Shown: piece by piece, positions 1-6,807 of the stretch
Position numbering within the stretch: the stretch's first letter is position 1
Layout of the letters: each line of letters opens with the position of its first letter
Source: Bacteroidales bacterium
GTDB lineage: Bacteria > Bacteroidota > Bacteroidia > Bacteroidales > UBA932
Direction: 5' to 3'
DNA length: 13,894 nt
Assembly: GCA_024689525.1 (NCBI GenBank)
Contig: JAILDI010000157.1
Span: 1-13,894 of the forward strand
The notes under the pieces: generated by a model
Databases searched by the model: none
Seen by the model: only the letters and a program-made list of their open reading frames with translations
What the model was told of the DNA's origin: nothing
Position numbers and translations under genes: made by a program

Positions 1-1821
1 GTCGCGTCGCTGGGCGCTCTGGGTGTCCTGTTCCACGAAGCGGTCGGGGATGCCAAGGCCCTTGATAATGGGGCGTTTGCTGCGTCCGGCGAAGTATTCG
101 CTGACGGCGCCGTACAGGCCGCCCTTGAGGCATCCGTCCTCCACCGTGAGGATGGAATGGCAGGTGGCCGCAACCTCTTCCAGGATGTCAGTGTCGATGG
201 GCTTGAGGAAGCGCATGTCGTAGACACTGGGCATCGACCAGTAATCGAGTTTGTGGCGCTTTGCCGCCTCCACGGCGCGGTTCACGCAAGGGCCGAGAGC
301 AAGGATTGCGACGCCCTTGCCATCGACCAGTTTCTCTCCCTTGCCGATGGGCAGGGATTCGGGCTCAGGGGTTTTCCAGTCGACCCCCTCCCCGCATCCG
401 CGCGGATACCTTATTATATATGGGCCGCCTTTGAGCGACAGGCCGGTGAACATCAGCCGGCGGAGTTCGAGTTCATTGCGGGGGGCCGATATGACGGCGT
501 TGGGGATGCTGCGGTATGCGGCAAGGTCGAAGGCGCCGGTATGCGTGGCTCCGTCCTCCCCTACTACGCCTGCGCGGTCGAAGCACAGGACTACGGGGAG
601 ATTCTGGAGGGCGACGTCGTGGATTATCTGGTCGTAGGCGCGCTGCGAGAAGGACGAGTAGATGTTGCAGTAGGGCTTCATGCCGCCGGCGGCGAGGCCT
701 GCGGAGAAGGTTACTGCGTGCTCCTCTTCGATTCCGACGTCGAAGAAACGTTCCGGGAAGCGCTCTCCGAACTTCACCATTCCGCAGCCGGAGGCCATTG
801 CTGGGGTGATGCCCACCACTTTGGGGTCTTTTTGAGCCAGTTCGATGAGGGTTTCTCCGAATACGTCCTGGTAGCGGTCGGCCGGGCACACGGATTTGAT
901 GCGCTCGCCCGTTGCGGGGTCGAAGCGGCCGGGGGCGTGCCAGGTTGTGGGATCCGCCTCCGCGGGTGCGTAGCCGCAGCCTTTCTTCGTGATCACGTGA
1001 AGCAGGCGGGGGCCTCCAAGGCCTCTGAGCCGCTTGAGCGTGCTCACGACGGCCTCGATGTCATTGCCGTCCACGGGGCCGAAGTAGCGGAAGCCGAGCG
1101 CCTCGAACACGGCGCCGCCGCTGTGGCGCACCAGGTTCGACTTGGTATCGGTGACCATCTTCTGGACCCAGTCCCTGAATTTACCCTCTCCCAGGGTGTT
1201 CCAGACCTTGCCCTTGACGCGGTTGTAGGTCGATGAGGTAGTGACCTTGAGGAGATAGTCGTGCATTCCGCCGCGGGCGGGGTCGATGGAGCAGTTGTTG
1301 TCGTTCAGGATTACCAGGATATCGGCATTCGATGCTCCGGCGTTGTTCAGGCCTTCCCAGGCCAGGCCTCCGGTGAGGGCTCCGTCGCCTATCACGGCTA
1401 CAGCCTTATGGGAGTCCTTGCTGAGTTTCGATGCCTCCGCAAAGCCAAGGGCTGCGGATATCGACGTGGAAGAATGGCCGGTGCCGAAGGAGTCGTAGGG
1501 GCTCTCCGAGCGGCGCGGGAAGCCGCTGATGCCATCGACCATACGGTTCTTGCGGAAAATCTCCCTGCGGCCGGTGATTATCTTGTGGGCATAGGCCTGG
1601 TGGCCTACATCGAACACGAGTTTGTCGTCCGGGGTGTTGTATACGTAATGGAGGGCGGCGATGATTTCAACGGCGCCAAGGCTCGAGCCCAGATGGCCCG
1701 GGTTGGCGGCGCAACACTCCACCATATAGCCCCTTATCTCCCTGCAGAGGGTTTCCAACTCCTTCACAGACAGTTTCCTCACATCCTCCGGGGATGATAT
1801 TTTTTCCAGCAATTCGTACAT
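1..1821 (-). CDS. dxs: 1-deoxy-D-xylulose-5-phosphate synthase (3' end cut by window edge)
   Basis: Dxs condenses pyruvate with glyceraldehyde 3-phosphate in the cytoplasm. It depends on thiamine diphosphate and is the first step of the MEP isoprenoid pathway. The 607 visible codons cover almost the whole family length (about 620-640 aa), so only the last 20 or so residues are missing. Seen in order: the N-terminal NPGHLGSSLGAVE block (residues 40-52), the ThDP motif GDGALTGG (145-152) continuing to NN at 159-160, NDNN at 173-176, a GIEEEHAVTF block (363-372) in which E366 aligns with the catalytic Glu, DRAGVVGEDGATH (415-427), and the C-terminal transketolase domain ending in GIPDRFVEQ. The ATG at 1819-1821 gives the usual short N-terminus (MYELLEKI). 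It is divergent from the MFS genes, with 70 bp between starts. The family call is very secure. Confidence 0.97.
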   Translation of the reverse strand, partial: MYELLEKISSPEDVRKLSVKELETLCREIRGYMVECCAANPGHLGSSLGAVEIIAALHYVYNTPDDKLVFDVGHQAYAHKIITGRREIFRKNRMVDGISGFPRRSESPYDSFGTGHSSTSISAALGFAEASKLSKDSHKAVAVIGDGALTGGLAWEGLNNAGASNADILVILNDNNCSIDPARGGMHDYLLKVTTSSTYNRVKGKVWNTLGEGKFRDWVQKMVTDTKSNLVRHSGGAVFEALGFRYFGPVDGNDIEAVVSTLKRLRGLGGPRLLHVITKKGCGYAPAEADPTTWHAPGRFDPATGERIKSVCPADRYQDVFGETLIELAQKDPKVVGITPAMASGCGMVKFGERFPERFFDVGIEEEHAVTFSAGLAAGGMKPYCNIYSSFSQRAYDQIIHDVALQNLPVVLCFDRAGVVGEDGATHTGAFDLAAYRSIPNAVISAPRNELELRRLMFTGLSLKGGPYIIRYPRGCGEGVDWKTPEPESLPIGKGEKLVDGKGVAILALGPCVNRAVEAAKRHKLDYWSMPSVYDMRFLKPIDTDILEEVAATCHSILTVEDGCLKGGLYGAVSEYFAGRSKRPIIKGLGIPDRFVEQDTQSAQRRD

Positions 1822-1849
1822 TTGAGCCCGCAAGTTACGAATTTTTTAC

Positions 1850-1857
1850 TAATTTTG
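1850..1857 (+). promoter_or_regulatory. Probable -7 promoter element of the MFS gene pair
   Basis: TAATTTTG matches the Bacteroidota primary-sigma -7 consensus TAnnTTTG exactly. It lies 34 bases upstream of the ATG at 1892, so transcription would begin near 1864 with a leader of about 28 nt. No clear TTTG -33 element is seen at the usual spacing of about 19-21 bases; the nearest TTTG (1821-1824) is 25 bases away. No Shine-Dalgarno sequence is visible before the ATG, which is normal for this phylum. The dxs promoter must lie in the same 70-bp interval on the other strand, but no convincing -7 match was found there. Confidence 0.55.
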
Positions 1858-1891
1858 CATCCATTGTACGACAATATAAACGTTCAACGAT

Positions 1892-3337
1892 ATGACTGAC
1901 AAGATTAAGAAACTGATGAACGACAGCGCCGCGGCAAGATGGACGGCCCTGATCCTCATCGCCCTGATGATGTTCTTCGCGTACCTTTTCGCCGACATCC
2001 TCTCACCCCTTAAATCCACCCTGGAAAGCGTACGCGGCTGGGACAGCGCAACCTTCGGCATCTATGCCGGCGGCGAGTTCTTCCTCAACGTGTTCTGCTT
2101 CTTCCTCATCTTTGCGGGTATCATCCTGGACAAGATGGGTGTCCGGTTCACCGGTATTTTGTCGGCAGCCCTTATGGTGGGCGGCGCCTTCATCAAATAC
2201 ATCGGCGTAAGCGAGTGGTTCCAGGCCACCGCGTTCTGCAACTGGATGAACAGCTGGTGGACTTCCTTCCCTGCAAGTGCAAAGATGGCCACCCTGGGCT
2301 TCATGATTTTCGGTATGGGCTGCGAGATGGGCGGCACAACCGTGTCCAAGGCCATCGCCAAGTGGTTCAAGGGTAAGGAAATGGCTATGGCGATGGGCGT
2401 GGAAATGAGTATCGCACGCCTGGGCGTATTCGCCGCGATGTGGCTCTCCCCCGCAATCTCCAAGACCGCCGTCGACACTGTTGGCGCTCCGGTTCTTGTC
2501 GGCGCGCTGCTCCTCTGCATCGGCCTTATCACCTTCACTTCCTTCACATTTATGGACAGGAAGTTCGACAAACAGCTCGCCGAGATTGGCCAGAGCGACA
2601 CTTCCAAGAGCGACGAATTCCAGATCAAGGACCTGGGAATCATCTTCCGCTCAAAGATGTTCTGGATCGTCTCCATCCTCTGCGTCCTGTATTACAGCGC
2701 AATATTCCCCTTCCAGAAATTCGCTCCCAACTACTTTGAGGTAACGCTGGGCGTGGAACCCGAGTTTGCAGCCCGCCTGTTCAGTGTGTTCCCCATCCTG
2801 GCTATGGTGCTCACACCGTTCCTGGGCCTGTTCCTGGACAAGAAGGGCAAGGGTGCAAGTATGCTGCTGGTCGGCTCCATCATTATGTTCGTGTGCCACC
2901 TGAGCTTCGCGTTCCTGCTGCCCGTGGTCAAGTCGTCCGCCCTTGCAGTGGTGCTTATTTTGGTGCTGGGCGTGAGCTTCTCGCTGGTGCCCGCATCACT
3001 CTGGCCTTCGGTTCCCAAGATCATCGACGAGAAAGTGCTCGGCAGCGCATACTGCCTCATTTTCTGGGTCCAGAACATCGGCCTTTGGGGAGTTCCCCTG
3101 CTCATCGGCAGTGTGGAAAAGTCCACCGGCGGATATACCGTTCCCATGATTATCTTCTCCAGCTTCGGCGTTATAGCCTTCATCATCAGCCTGCTGCTCA
3201 AGGTGGAGGACAAGAAGAAGGGTTACGGGCTTGAGCTTCCCAACATCAAGGAGGATGCTCCCAAGGCCGCTCCCGAACTGGTGAATGCGGAAGAACTTGC
3301 CGCAGAGCTTTCAAAGGACGAATGCTCCGATAAATAA
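1892..3337 (+). CDS. MFS transporter, MFSD1-like, first of a tandem pair
   Basis: An inner-membrane secondary transporter of 481 aa with about 12 hydrophobic segments. Two copies of MFS motif A follow TM2 (GIILDKMGVR, residues 76-85) and TM8 (GLFLDKKGKG, 312-321). The conserved block GGTTVSKAIAKWFKGKEMA (147-165) follows TM4. A C-domain block, SLVPASLWPSVP then LGSAYCLIFWVQNIGL, resembles from memory the equivalent region of the lysosomal dipeptide transporter MFSD1 (ALWP..., LGTAYG...QNLGL). A Trp-rich stretch (109-123) in the TM3-TM4 region and a charged C-terminal tail of about 45 residues (Lys/Glu-rich) are distinctive. The stop codon shares its last base with the start of the next gene (TAATG), so the two are probably cotranslated. 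The substrate cannot be read from sequence; small peptides or organic anions are possibilities only. Confidence 0.88.
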   Translation: MTDKIKKLMNDSAAARWTALILIALMMFFAYLFADILSPLKSTLESVRGWDSATFGIYAGGEFFLNVFCFFLIFAGIILDKMGVRFTGILSAALMVGGAFIKYIGVSEWFQATAFCNWMNSWWTSFPASAKMATLGFMIFGMGCEMGGTTVSKAIAKWFKGKEMAMAMGVEMSIARLGVFAAMWLSPAISKTAVDTVGAPVLVGALLLCIGLITFTSFTFMDRKFDKQLAEIGQSDTSKSDEFQIKDLGIIFRSKMFWIVSILCVLYYSAIFPFQKFAPNYFEVTLGVEPEFAARLFSVFPILAMVLTPFLGLFLDKKGKGASMLLVGSIIMFVCHLSFAFLLPVVKSSALAVVLILVLGVSFSLVPASLWPSVPKIIDEKVLGSAYCLIFWVQNIGLWGVPLLIGSVEKSTGGYTVPMIIFSSFGVIAFIISLLLKVEDKKKGYGLELPNIKEDAPKAAPELVNAEELAAELSKDECSDK

Positions 3338-4710
3338 TGCTTCCTGTGGGCAAGAAGAGTTTCAGCAGGCTGGCGCCGTGGTTGGCGCTGGCCTGTTTGG
3401 TTGTACCGATGTTCGCGCAGTACTTCTTCGACGATATGTTCTCGTCGATTTCGTACCTGTTCGAAGATCCGTCCCTTCTGGCCCTTGGCTGGGATTCGGC
3501 GGGCTATGGCTTCTACGCCAGCGGGTACAGCGTACTGTGCGTTTTCGGCGGGCTTGTGATCGGTGGCATCCTGCTGGATAGGTGGGGCGTACGCGTAACG
3601 GGCTCGCTGTTTGTGGGCATGATGGTGTTTGGCGCAGGTCTGGTGCTGTTTGCGTTGTTGCGCGGCGGTTCATCGTCCCTGGCCCTGGCCTATGTGGGCT
3701 GTATGCTCTTCGGTTTGGGCAGCGAGATAGCCGGAACTTCTGTTACGCGCTCCATAGCCAAATGGTTCAAGGGAGGGCCGATGGCGCTTGCGATGGGCCT
3801 GGAACTGGCCATCGCCCGCCTGGGCACGGCCTTCGCCCTGGTGATGTCCCCGCGCCTGGTTTCTTCTTCCGACCCCGGACACTTCTACACATTGGTTGAA
3901 ACCGCCCGTCCCGCGCTTTTTGGCATGGGACTGATGGCGGTGGGGCTGATTCTGTGGGCCGTGTTTGTGGCGATGGATGCCCGCCGGGACCGCGGTTCGT
4001 CCACGAAATCGGCCAAAAACGTGGATGAGTCGGAGCGCTTCCGCTTCAAGGACGTCCTCGGCGTTCTCGGCAACAAGAACTTCTGGCTCCTGGGCCTGCT
4101 GTGCGTGCTGTTCTACAGTAGCGTGGTGGCCTTCAAGAAGTTCGCCGGCGCCATACTGGTACCCCGCTTCGACATTCCCGCATCGGCCGCCGGATGGATG
4201 GTGTCCATGCTCCCCTTTTCCACGGTTATCTTCGCTCCCCTGTTCGGCATCCTGGTCGATAAGCGCGGCAACGGCACCCGCTGGATGATCCTTGGCTCCG
4301 TGCTCGCGCTGGTGGCGCACCTGCTGCTGGCCTTAGCTCCCGCCGGCGTGCCCTTCTGGGGCTACCTGGCCATGGCGTTCCTCGGCTTCGGCTACTCCCT
4401 CGTGCCCGCCGCCCTGTGGCCCAGCGTGCCCAAGATAGTCCCGGACAAAGTGCTCGGCACCACCTTCGCCCTCATCTACTGGGTGCAGAACCTGGGCCTC
4501 CTGAGCTTCAAGTGGATCGCCGGTGTCATCCTGAATGCCTCTTCCGGCCCCGTCGACCCGGCCAATTCCGCCGACCCGGCCCAAATCGGCGCCTTCACGG
4601 TCGAACTTATGTTCAGCGCCCTCTGCATCGCCTCGGTCGTCGTCGCCCTCCTCTTCCGCCGCACCTCGCGCCGGAACCCAGCCCTCAAGCTCGACACGCC
4701 CAACACCTGA
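3337..4710 (+). CDS. MFS transporter, MFSD1-like, second of a tandem pair
   Basis: A 457-aa paralogue of the preceding gene. Shared landmarks in the same order are GWDSA near residue 51, motif A after TM2 (GGILLDRWGVR, 76-86), AGTSVTRSIAKWFKGGPMA (132-150), motif A after TM8 (GILVDKRGNG, 304-313), and SLVPAALWPSVPKIV followed by LGTTFALIYWVQNLGL (354-388). It lacks the Trp-rich insertion of the first copy and has a short basic C-terminus. The ATG at 3337 overlaps the upstream TAA by one base, which fixes the start and implies translational coupling. The pair may be a duplicated transporter with diverged substrates or a cooperating pair; sequence alone does not decide. Followed by a 397-bp gene-free spacer. 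Confidence 0.87.
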   Translation: MLPVGKKSFSRLAPWLALACLVVPMFAQYFFDDMFSSISYLFEDPSLLALGWDSAGYGFYASGYSVLCVFGGLVIGGILLDRWGVRVTGSLFVGMMVFGAGLVLFALLRGGSSSLALAYVGCMLFGLGSEIAGTSVTRSIAKWFKGGPMALAMGLELAIARLGTAFALVMSPRLVSSSDPGHFYTLVETARPALFGMGLMAVGLILWAVFVAMDARRDRGSSTKSAKNVDESERFRFKDVLGVLGNKNFWLLGLLCVLFYSSVVAFKKFAGAILVPRFDIPASAAGWMVSMLPFSTVIFAPLFGILVDKRGNGTRWMILGSVLALVAHLLLALAPAGVPFWGYLAMAFLGFGYSLVPAALWPSVPKIVPDKVLGTTFALIYWVQNLGLLSFKWIAGVILNASSGPVDPANSADPAQIGAFTVELMFSALCIASVVVALLFRRTSRRNPALKLDTPNT

Positions 4711-4764
4711 TCGACCCCCGGCCCATCGACCCAGAACACCGAATTGGCCCTAAACGCCGCATCA

Positions 4765-4800
4765 TCGGCCCCCACCTCACCGGCCCCCACCTCATCGGCC
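4765..4800. repeat. 15-bp tandem direct repeat, about 2.4 copies
   Basis: A 15-base unit, tCGGCCCCCACCTCA, runs at 4765-4779 and again at 4780-4794 with one difference (first base t versus c). A third partial copy, TCGGCC, is at 4795-4800. It ends 8 bases before the first 108-bp element. Two CATCGGCC octamers (4763 and 4793), a motif iterated through the window, fall at its edges. It has no coding role; it is probably a slippage product, and no function is claimed. Confidence 0.7.
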
Positions 4801-4808
4801 AAATCGCC

Positions 4809-4916
4809 GTGGCGCCCAACCCGCTGATTATCAGCGCATTACCATACCCTCCCCTGGTGGAAACGCACCAGGGGAGCCTCATTTAACTCACAGCAAATCA
4901 ACAAGTTATCCGCCAC
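4809..4916. repeat. REPIN-like 108-bp palindromic element, copy 1
   Basis: Starts GTGGCG and ends CGCCAC. The central stem is 11 bp (4849-4859 with 4866-4876, core CCCCTGGTG/CACCAGGGG) around a 6-base loop, and is exactly 40 bases from each end. GCTGATTATCAGC, a perfect 6+1+6 palindrome, is at 4823-4835, centred on base 21. The matching palindrome in the other half (centre 4896) is degraded. The loop sequence shows this copy is inverted relative to the other two. It lies between the MFS pair and the RAYT gene. Confidence 0.85.
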
Positions 4917-5086
4917 GGGCACAATCGGCCTTCCGCAACAAAAACCGGCACAGCAGGTCACAAAAACCATAAAGAAAAATTTTTACGTTTTTTAATTCTA
5001 TAAAGAAAAAGTGTCGATTTCTATTAAAAAACATAAATAGTTGCAGGGCTCGGGCGGAAAACAGCATCAACGACGCGGTTCTTTTT

Positions 5087-5094
5087 TACCTTCG
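5087..5094 (+). promoter_or_regulatory. Possible -7 element for the RAYT gene
   Basis: TACCTTCG is one base away from the Bacteroidota -7 consensus TAnnTTTG and sits 13 bases before the ATG at 5108, following a T-run. If used, the transcript would have almost no leader. No -33 element is evident at the expected spacing, so this is a weak call. Confidence 0.3.
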
Positions 5095-5107
5095 CTGAAA
5101 AAACGCT

Positions 5108-6040
5108 ATGCGAGGTCAAAACAGAAAATGCTACAATGGAATCCTGAACCACAGCTGCCAGAATACCAAAAACGGATTCCTTATCTTTTACAATGTACTG
5201 GACCATCTTGTGTTTTTTACGACATTCTGCGTAGAGGCTCTTTCACATAATGTACAGGTACTCGAACTGTGCCAGATGCCGGACCATATTCATCACAGCA
5301 CCATTGCCGATAGCAGGCGCGACCTGTATTCATTCGTCCGTGACTATACTTCAAGATTCGCCAAAGCCCAGAATGTCTATTGCCATAGGAGCGGTCCCCT
5401 GTTCAACACACCGTTCAAAAGCGTACCGAAAATGGGAGACAAAAAAGCACGGACAAACTTGATATACGTAGGAAATAATCCTCCCGAGAGGCGTCTCGTA
5501 ATAAATGCGGAAGACTATCAGTGGGGCTTCCTCGCTTATGCAAAAAGCAATCATCCGTTCTCGGAAAAACTCGTGTTAAGCCGCGCCTCCAAATCATTGC
5601 GCCGGATCATAAAAGAGGTCGATTGCTACCGCGCGTCAATCCAGCCTCTCCGGTATGACATCCTGAAAAAGTGGTTCGAGTCGATCAACACCGCTGAAGC
5701 TCTTAAACTGGTCGATTATATCGTCACAAAATATTCTGTCATCGACCACGACGCTGCGATCCGGTTCTTCGGCAGCTATGAAGAAATGATTGTCGCAATG
5801 CATTCATCGACAGGAAGCGAATACGACTTGAATGAGATTACCGTCGGCAAAGACGACACATATTATCAGCAAATCACATCCCTGATTAAGAAGCGATATG
5901 GTTTTGCCGATATTCACGACGTCCTGAGGTTGTCACAGGATGAAAAGTACGAGCTATTCGAGTGGCTGGGGGCTAAGACAATGGCCCTTCCGGAACAAAT
6001 AGCGAAATTCCTGCGTATGCCGTTTAGAAGGGCGAAGTAG
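5108..6040 (+). CDS. REP-associated tyrosine transposase-like protein (RAYT, Y1/HUH family)
   Basis: A 310-aa protein whose N-terminal half matches the Y1 transposase (IS200-like) fold. The block LCQMPDHIHH (54-63) supplies the HUH metal-binding motif as H60-I61-H62. RSGPLFNTPFKSVPK (94-108) is the conserved segment before the active-site helix. Y120 in LIYVGNNPPERR is the likely nucleophile, at the position of the YIxxNP motif of RAYTs, followed by the EDYQWGFLAYA block (135-145). The C-terminal half (about 180-310), with VDYIVTKYSVIDH, FGSYEEM and STGSEYD, recalls from memory Bacteroidales relatives and ends in a possible DNA-binding helix (PEQIAKFL). RAYTs are single-copy domesticated transposases thought to act on REP sequences; 108-bp REPIN-like elements lie on both sides, one only 2 bases after the stop. 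GC content is lower than that of its neighbours. No frame damage or missing catalytic residue is seen. The exact start is less certain. Confidence 0.82.
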   Translation: MRGQNRKCYNGILNHSCQNTKNGFLIFYNVLDHLVFFTTFCVEALSHNVQVLELCQMPDHIHHSTIADSRRDLYSFVRDYTSRFAKAQNVYCHRSGPLFNTPFKSVPKMGDKKARTNLIYVGNNPPERRLVINAEDYQWGFLAYAKSNHPFSEKLVLSRASKSLRRIIKEVDCYRASIQPLRYDILKKWFESINTAEALKLVDYIVTKYSVIDHDAAIRFFGSYEEMIVAMHSSTGSEYDLNEITVGKDDTYYQQITSLIKKRYGFADIHDVLRLSQDEKYELFEWLGAKTMALPEQIAKFLRMPFRRAK

Positions 6041-6042
6041 GC

Positions 6043-6150
6043 GTGGCGGCCAACTGCTTAATAATCAGCAACTTGTGGTGTGTTCCCCTGGTGCGTTCTC
6101 ACCAGGGGAGCCATAAGGAAAGCGCTGACAATCAGCCACTTAGGCGCCAC
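6043..6150. repeat. REPIN-like 108-bp palindromic element, copy 2
   Basis: Starts GTGGCG two bases after the RAYT stop codon and ends CGCCAC six bases before the recO stop codon (recO is convergent). The central stem CCCCTGGTG/CACCAGGGG is at 6085-6093 and 6100-6108 with loop cgttct, extended by a T-A pair. The right-half palindrome GCTGACAATCAGC (6124-6136) is centred 21 bases from the end; the left-half counterpart around 6063 keeps pairing with one mismatch. It may also act as a transcription barrier between the convergent genes, though there is no T-run as in a classical terminator. Confidence 0.87.
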
Positions 6151-6156
6151 GATAAA

Positions 6157-6807
6157 CTAGCGGTAGAGTTCTCGGAGGACGGAGAGGGAGCGGACGGGGA
6201 TGGAGGATTCGGTGTGGTACTCCAGGTAGCGGAGGACGGATTCGCAGAGGGAGTTGCGGGTGTTGCCGTCAAGGGGAAGCAACATGGCTTCCGAGAAGGG
6301 GGCGCTTAAAAACGGCTTCAGAGCCTGCAAATTATCGCCGGCAAAGGGGGCGATGTCGTCGAAAGTGGGGCGGAAGCCCAGGACGGAGGCATAGTCCAGC
6401 AGGAACCATACGCCGAAGTTGGCGAAATCGCCGCCCATAGCGTCCAGTGTCAGGATACACCTGACGCACCAGTCGTACAGGCCCTCTTCCGCGAGGCCTT
6501 CGTGGACGCTGCGGTAAAGCACTTCCGAAATAAACTGGGTGATTCCGCTCTTATAAATACTGCCGCGGATTCCGTTCAAGGGATCACGGGCCGATATCCC
6601 GCGCAGGGATAGCAGCTGCGATTTGGGCGACGAAACCACATCGGCCTCCAGGATGTTCAGGGGCAGGAAAAGCGCCATAGGCACTTTCTTGCTAACGCGG
6701 ACGAGGAATCCGCGCCGGCCGTACTCGCGCGACAGGGTGTGGATTACCAGCGAGTTGTCCCGCGCCTTGGTGGTGGCCAGGACTATGAGCTCAATGCACT
6801 CTGCCAT
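6157..6807 (-). CDS. recO: DNA repair protein RecO
   Basis: RecO works with RecR to load RecA onto SSB-coated single-stranded DNA in the RecFOR gap-repair pathway. The protein is 216 aa, a little shorter than many homologues (about 230-250). The N-terminal OB-fold begins ECIELIVLATTKARDNSLVI and continues through REYGRRGFLV (about 27-36), as in other RecO proteins. The helical C-terminal domain ends LRYLEYHTESSIPVRSLSVL, a typical Bacteroidota RecO terminus. No zinc-finger Cys cluster is apparent. It is the last gene of the rdgB operon; its start overlaps the end of the U32 gene by 17 bp, which implies translational coupling. It converges on the RAYT gene. Confidence 0.88.
   Translation of the reverse strand: MAECIELIVLATTKARDNSLVIHTLSREYGRRGFLVRVSKKVPMALFLPLNILEADVVSSPKSQLLSLRGISARDPLNGIRGSIYKSGITQFISEVLYRSVHEGLAEEGLYDWCVRCILTLDAMGGDFANFGVWFLLDYASVLGFRPTFDDIAPFAGDNLQALKPFLSAPFSEAMLLPLDGNTRNSLCESVLRYLEYHTESSIPVRSLSVLRELYR

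Larger units (their letters stand above)
4711..5107. other. 397-bp spacer between the MFS pair and the RAYT gene
   Basis: This gene-free stretch has three parts. 4711-4808 is GC-rich and C-biased, with a 15-bp tandem repeat. 4809-4916 is the first 108-bp palindromic element. 4917-5107 turns AT-rich, with A- and T-runs and two similar ATAAAGAAAAA tracts near 4970 and 5000, leading into a possible promoter before the RAYT gene. A translated frame crosses 4416-4886, but it is a shadow of the MFS gene running on and has no independent support. No tRNA, small RNA or T-run terminator was recognised. Confidence 0.75.
4809..6150. mobile_element. RAYT unit bracketed by two 108-bp REPIN-like elements
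   Basis: A 1342-bp unit: REPIN-like copy at 4809-4916, AT-rich leader, RAYT gene 5108-6040, and a second REPIN-like copy at 6043-6150. Judged by the loop bases (gaaacg on the left, cgttct on the right), the two copies lie in opposite orientation. The interior is clearly lower in GC than the flanking MFS and recO genes, which suggests acquisition as a block. No target-site duplication was found at the outer borders; that fits REP-type elements, which do not make them, but means the boundaries rest only on the repeats. Whether the unit moves as a whole is inference. Confidence 0.6.

Noticed and set aside
157..1236. 359-codon open frame on the plus strand
   Set aside because: It lies antisense to dxs, whose motifs are unmistakable. 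Long antisense frames are common in GC-rich genes, and the translation has no recognisable domain.
6084..6109. Central stem-loop as an ordinary intrinsic terminator
   Set aside because: The stem is strong but no T-run follows on either strand in any of the three copies, so it is not called a classical terminator; a barrier role stays possible.
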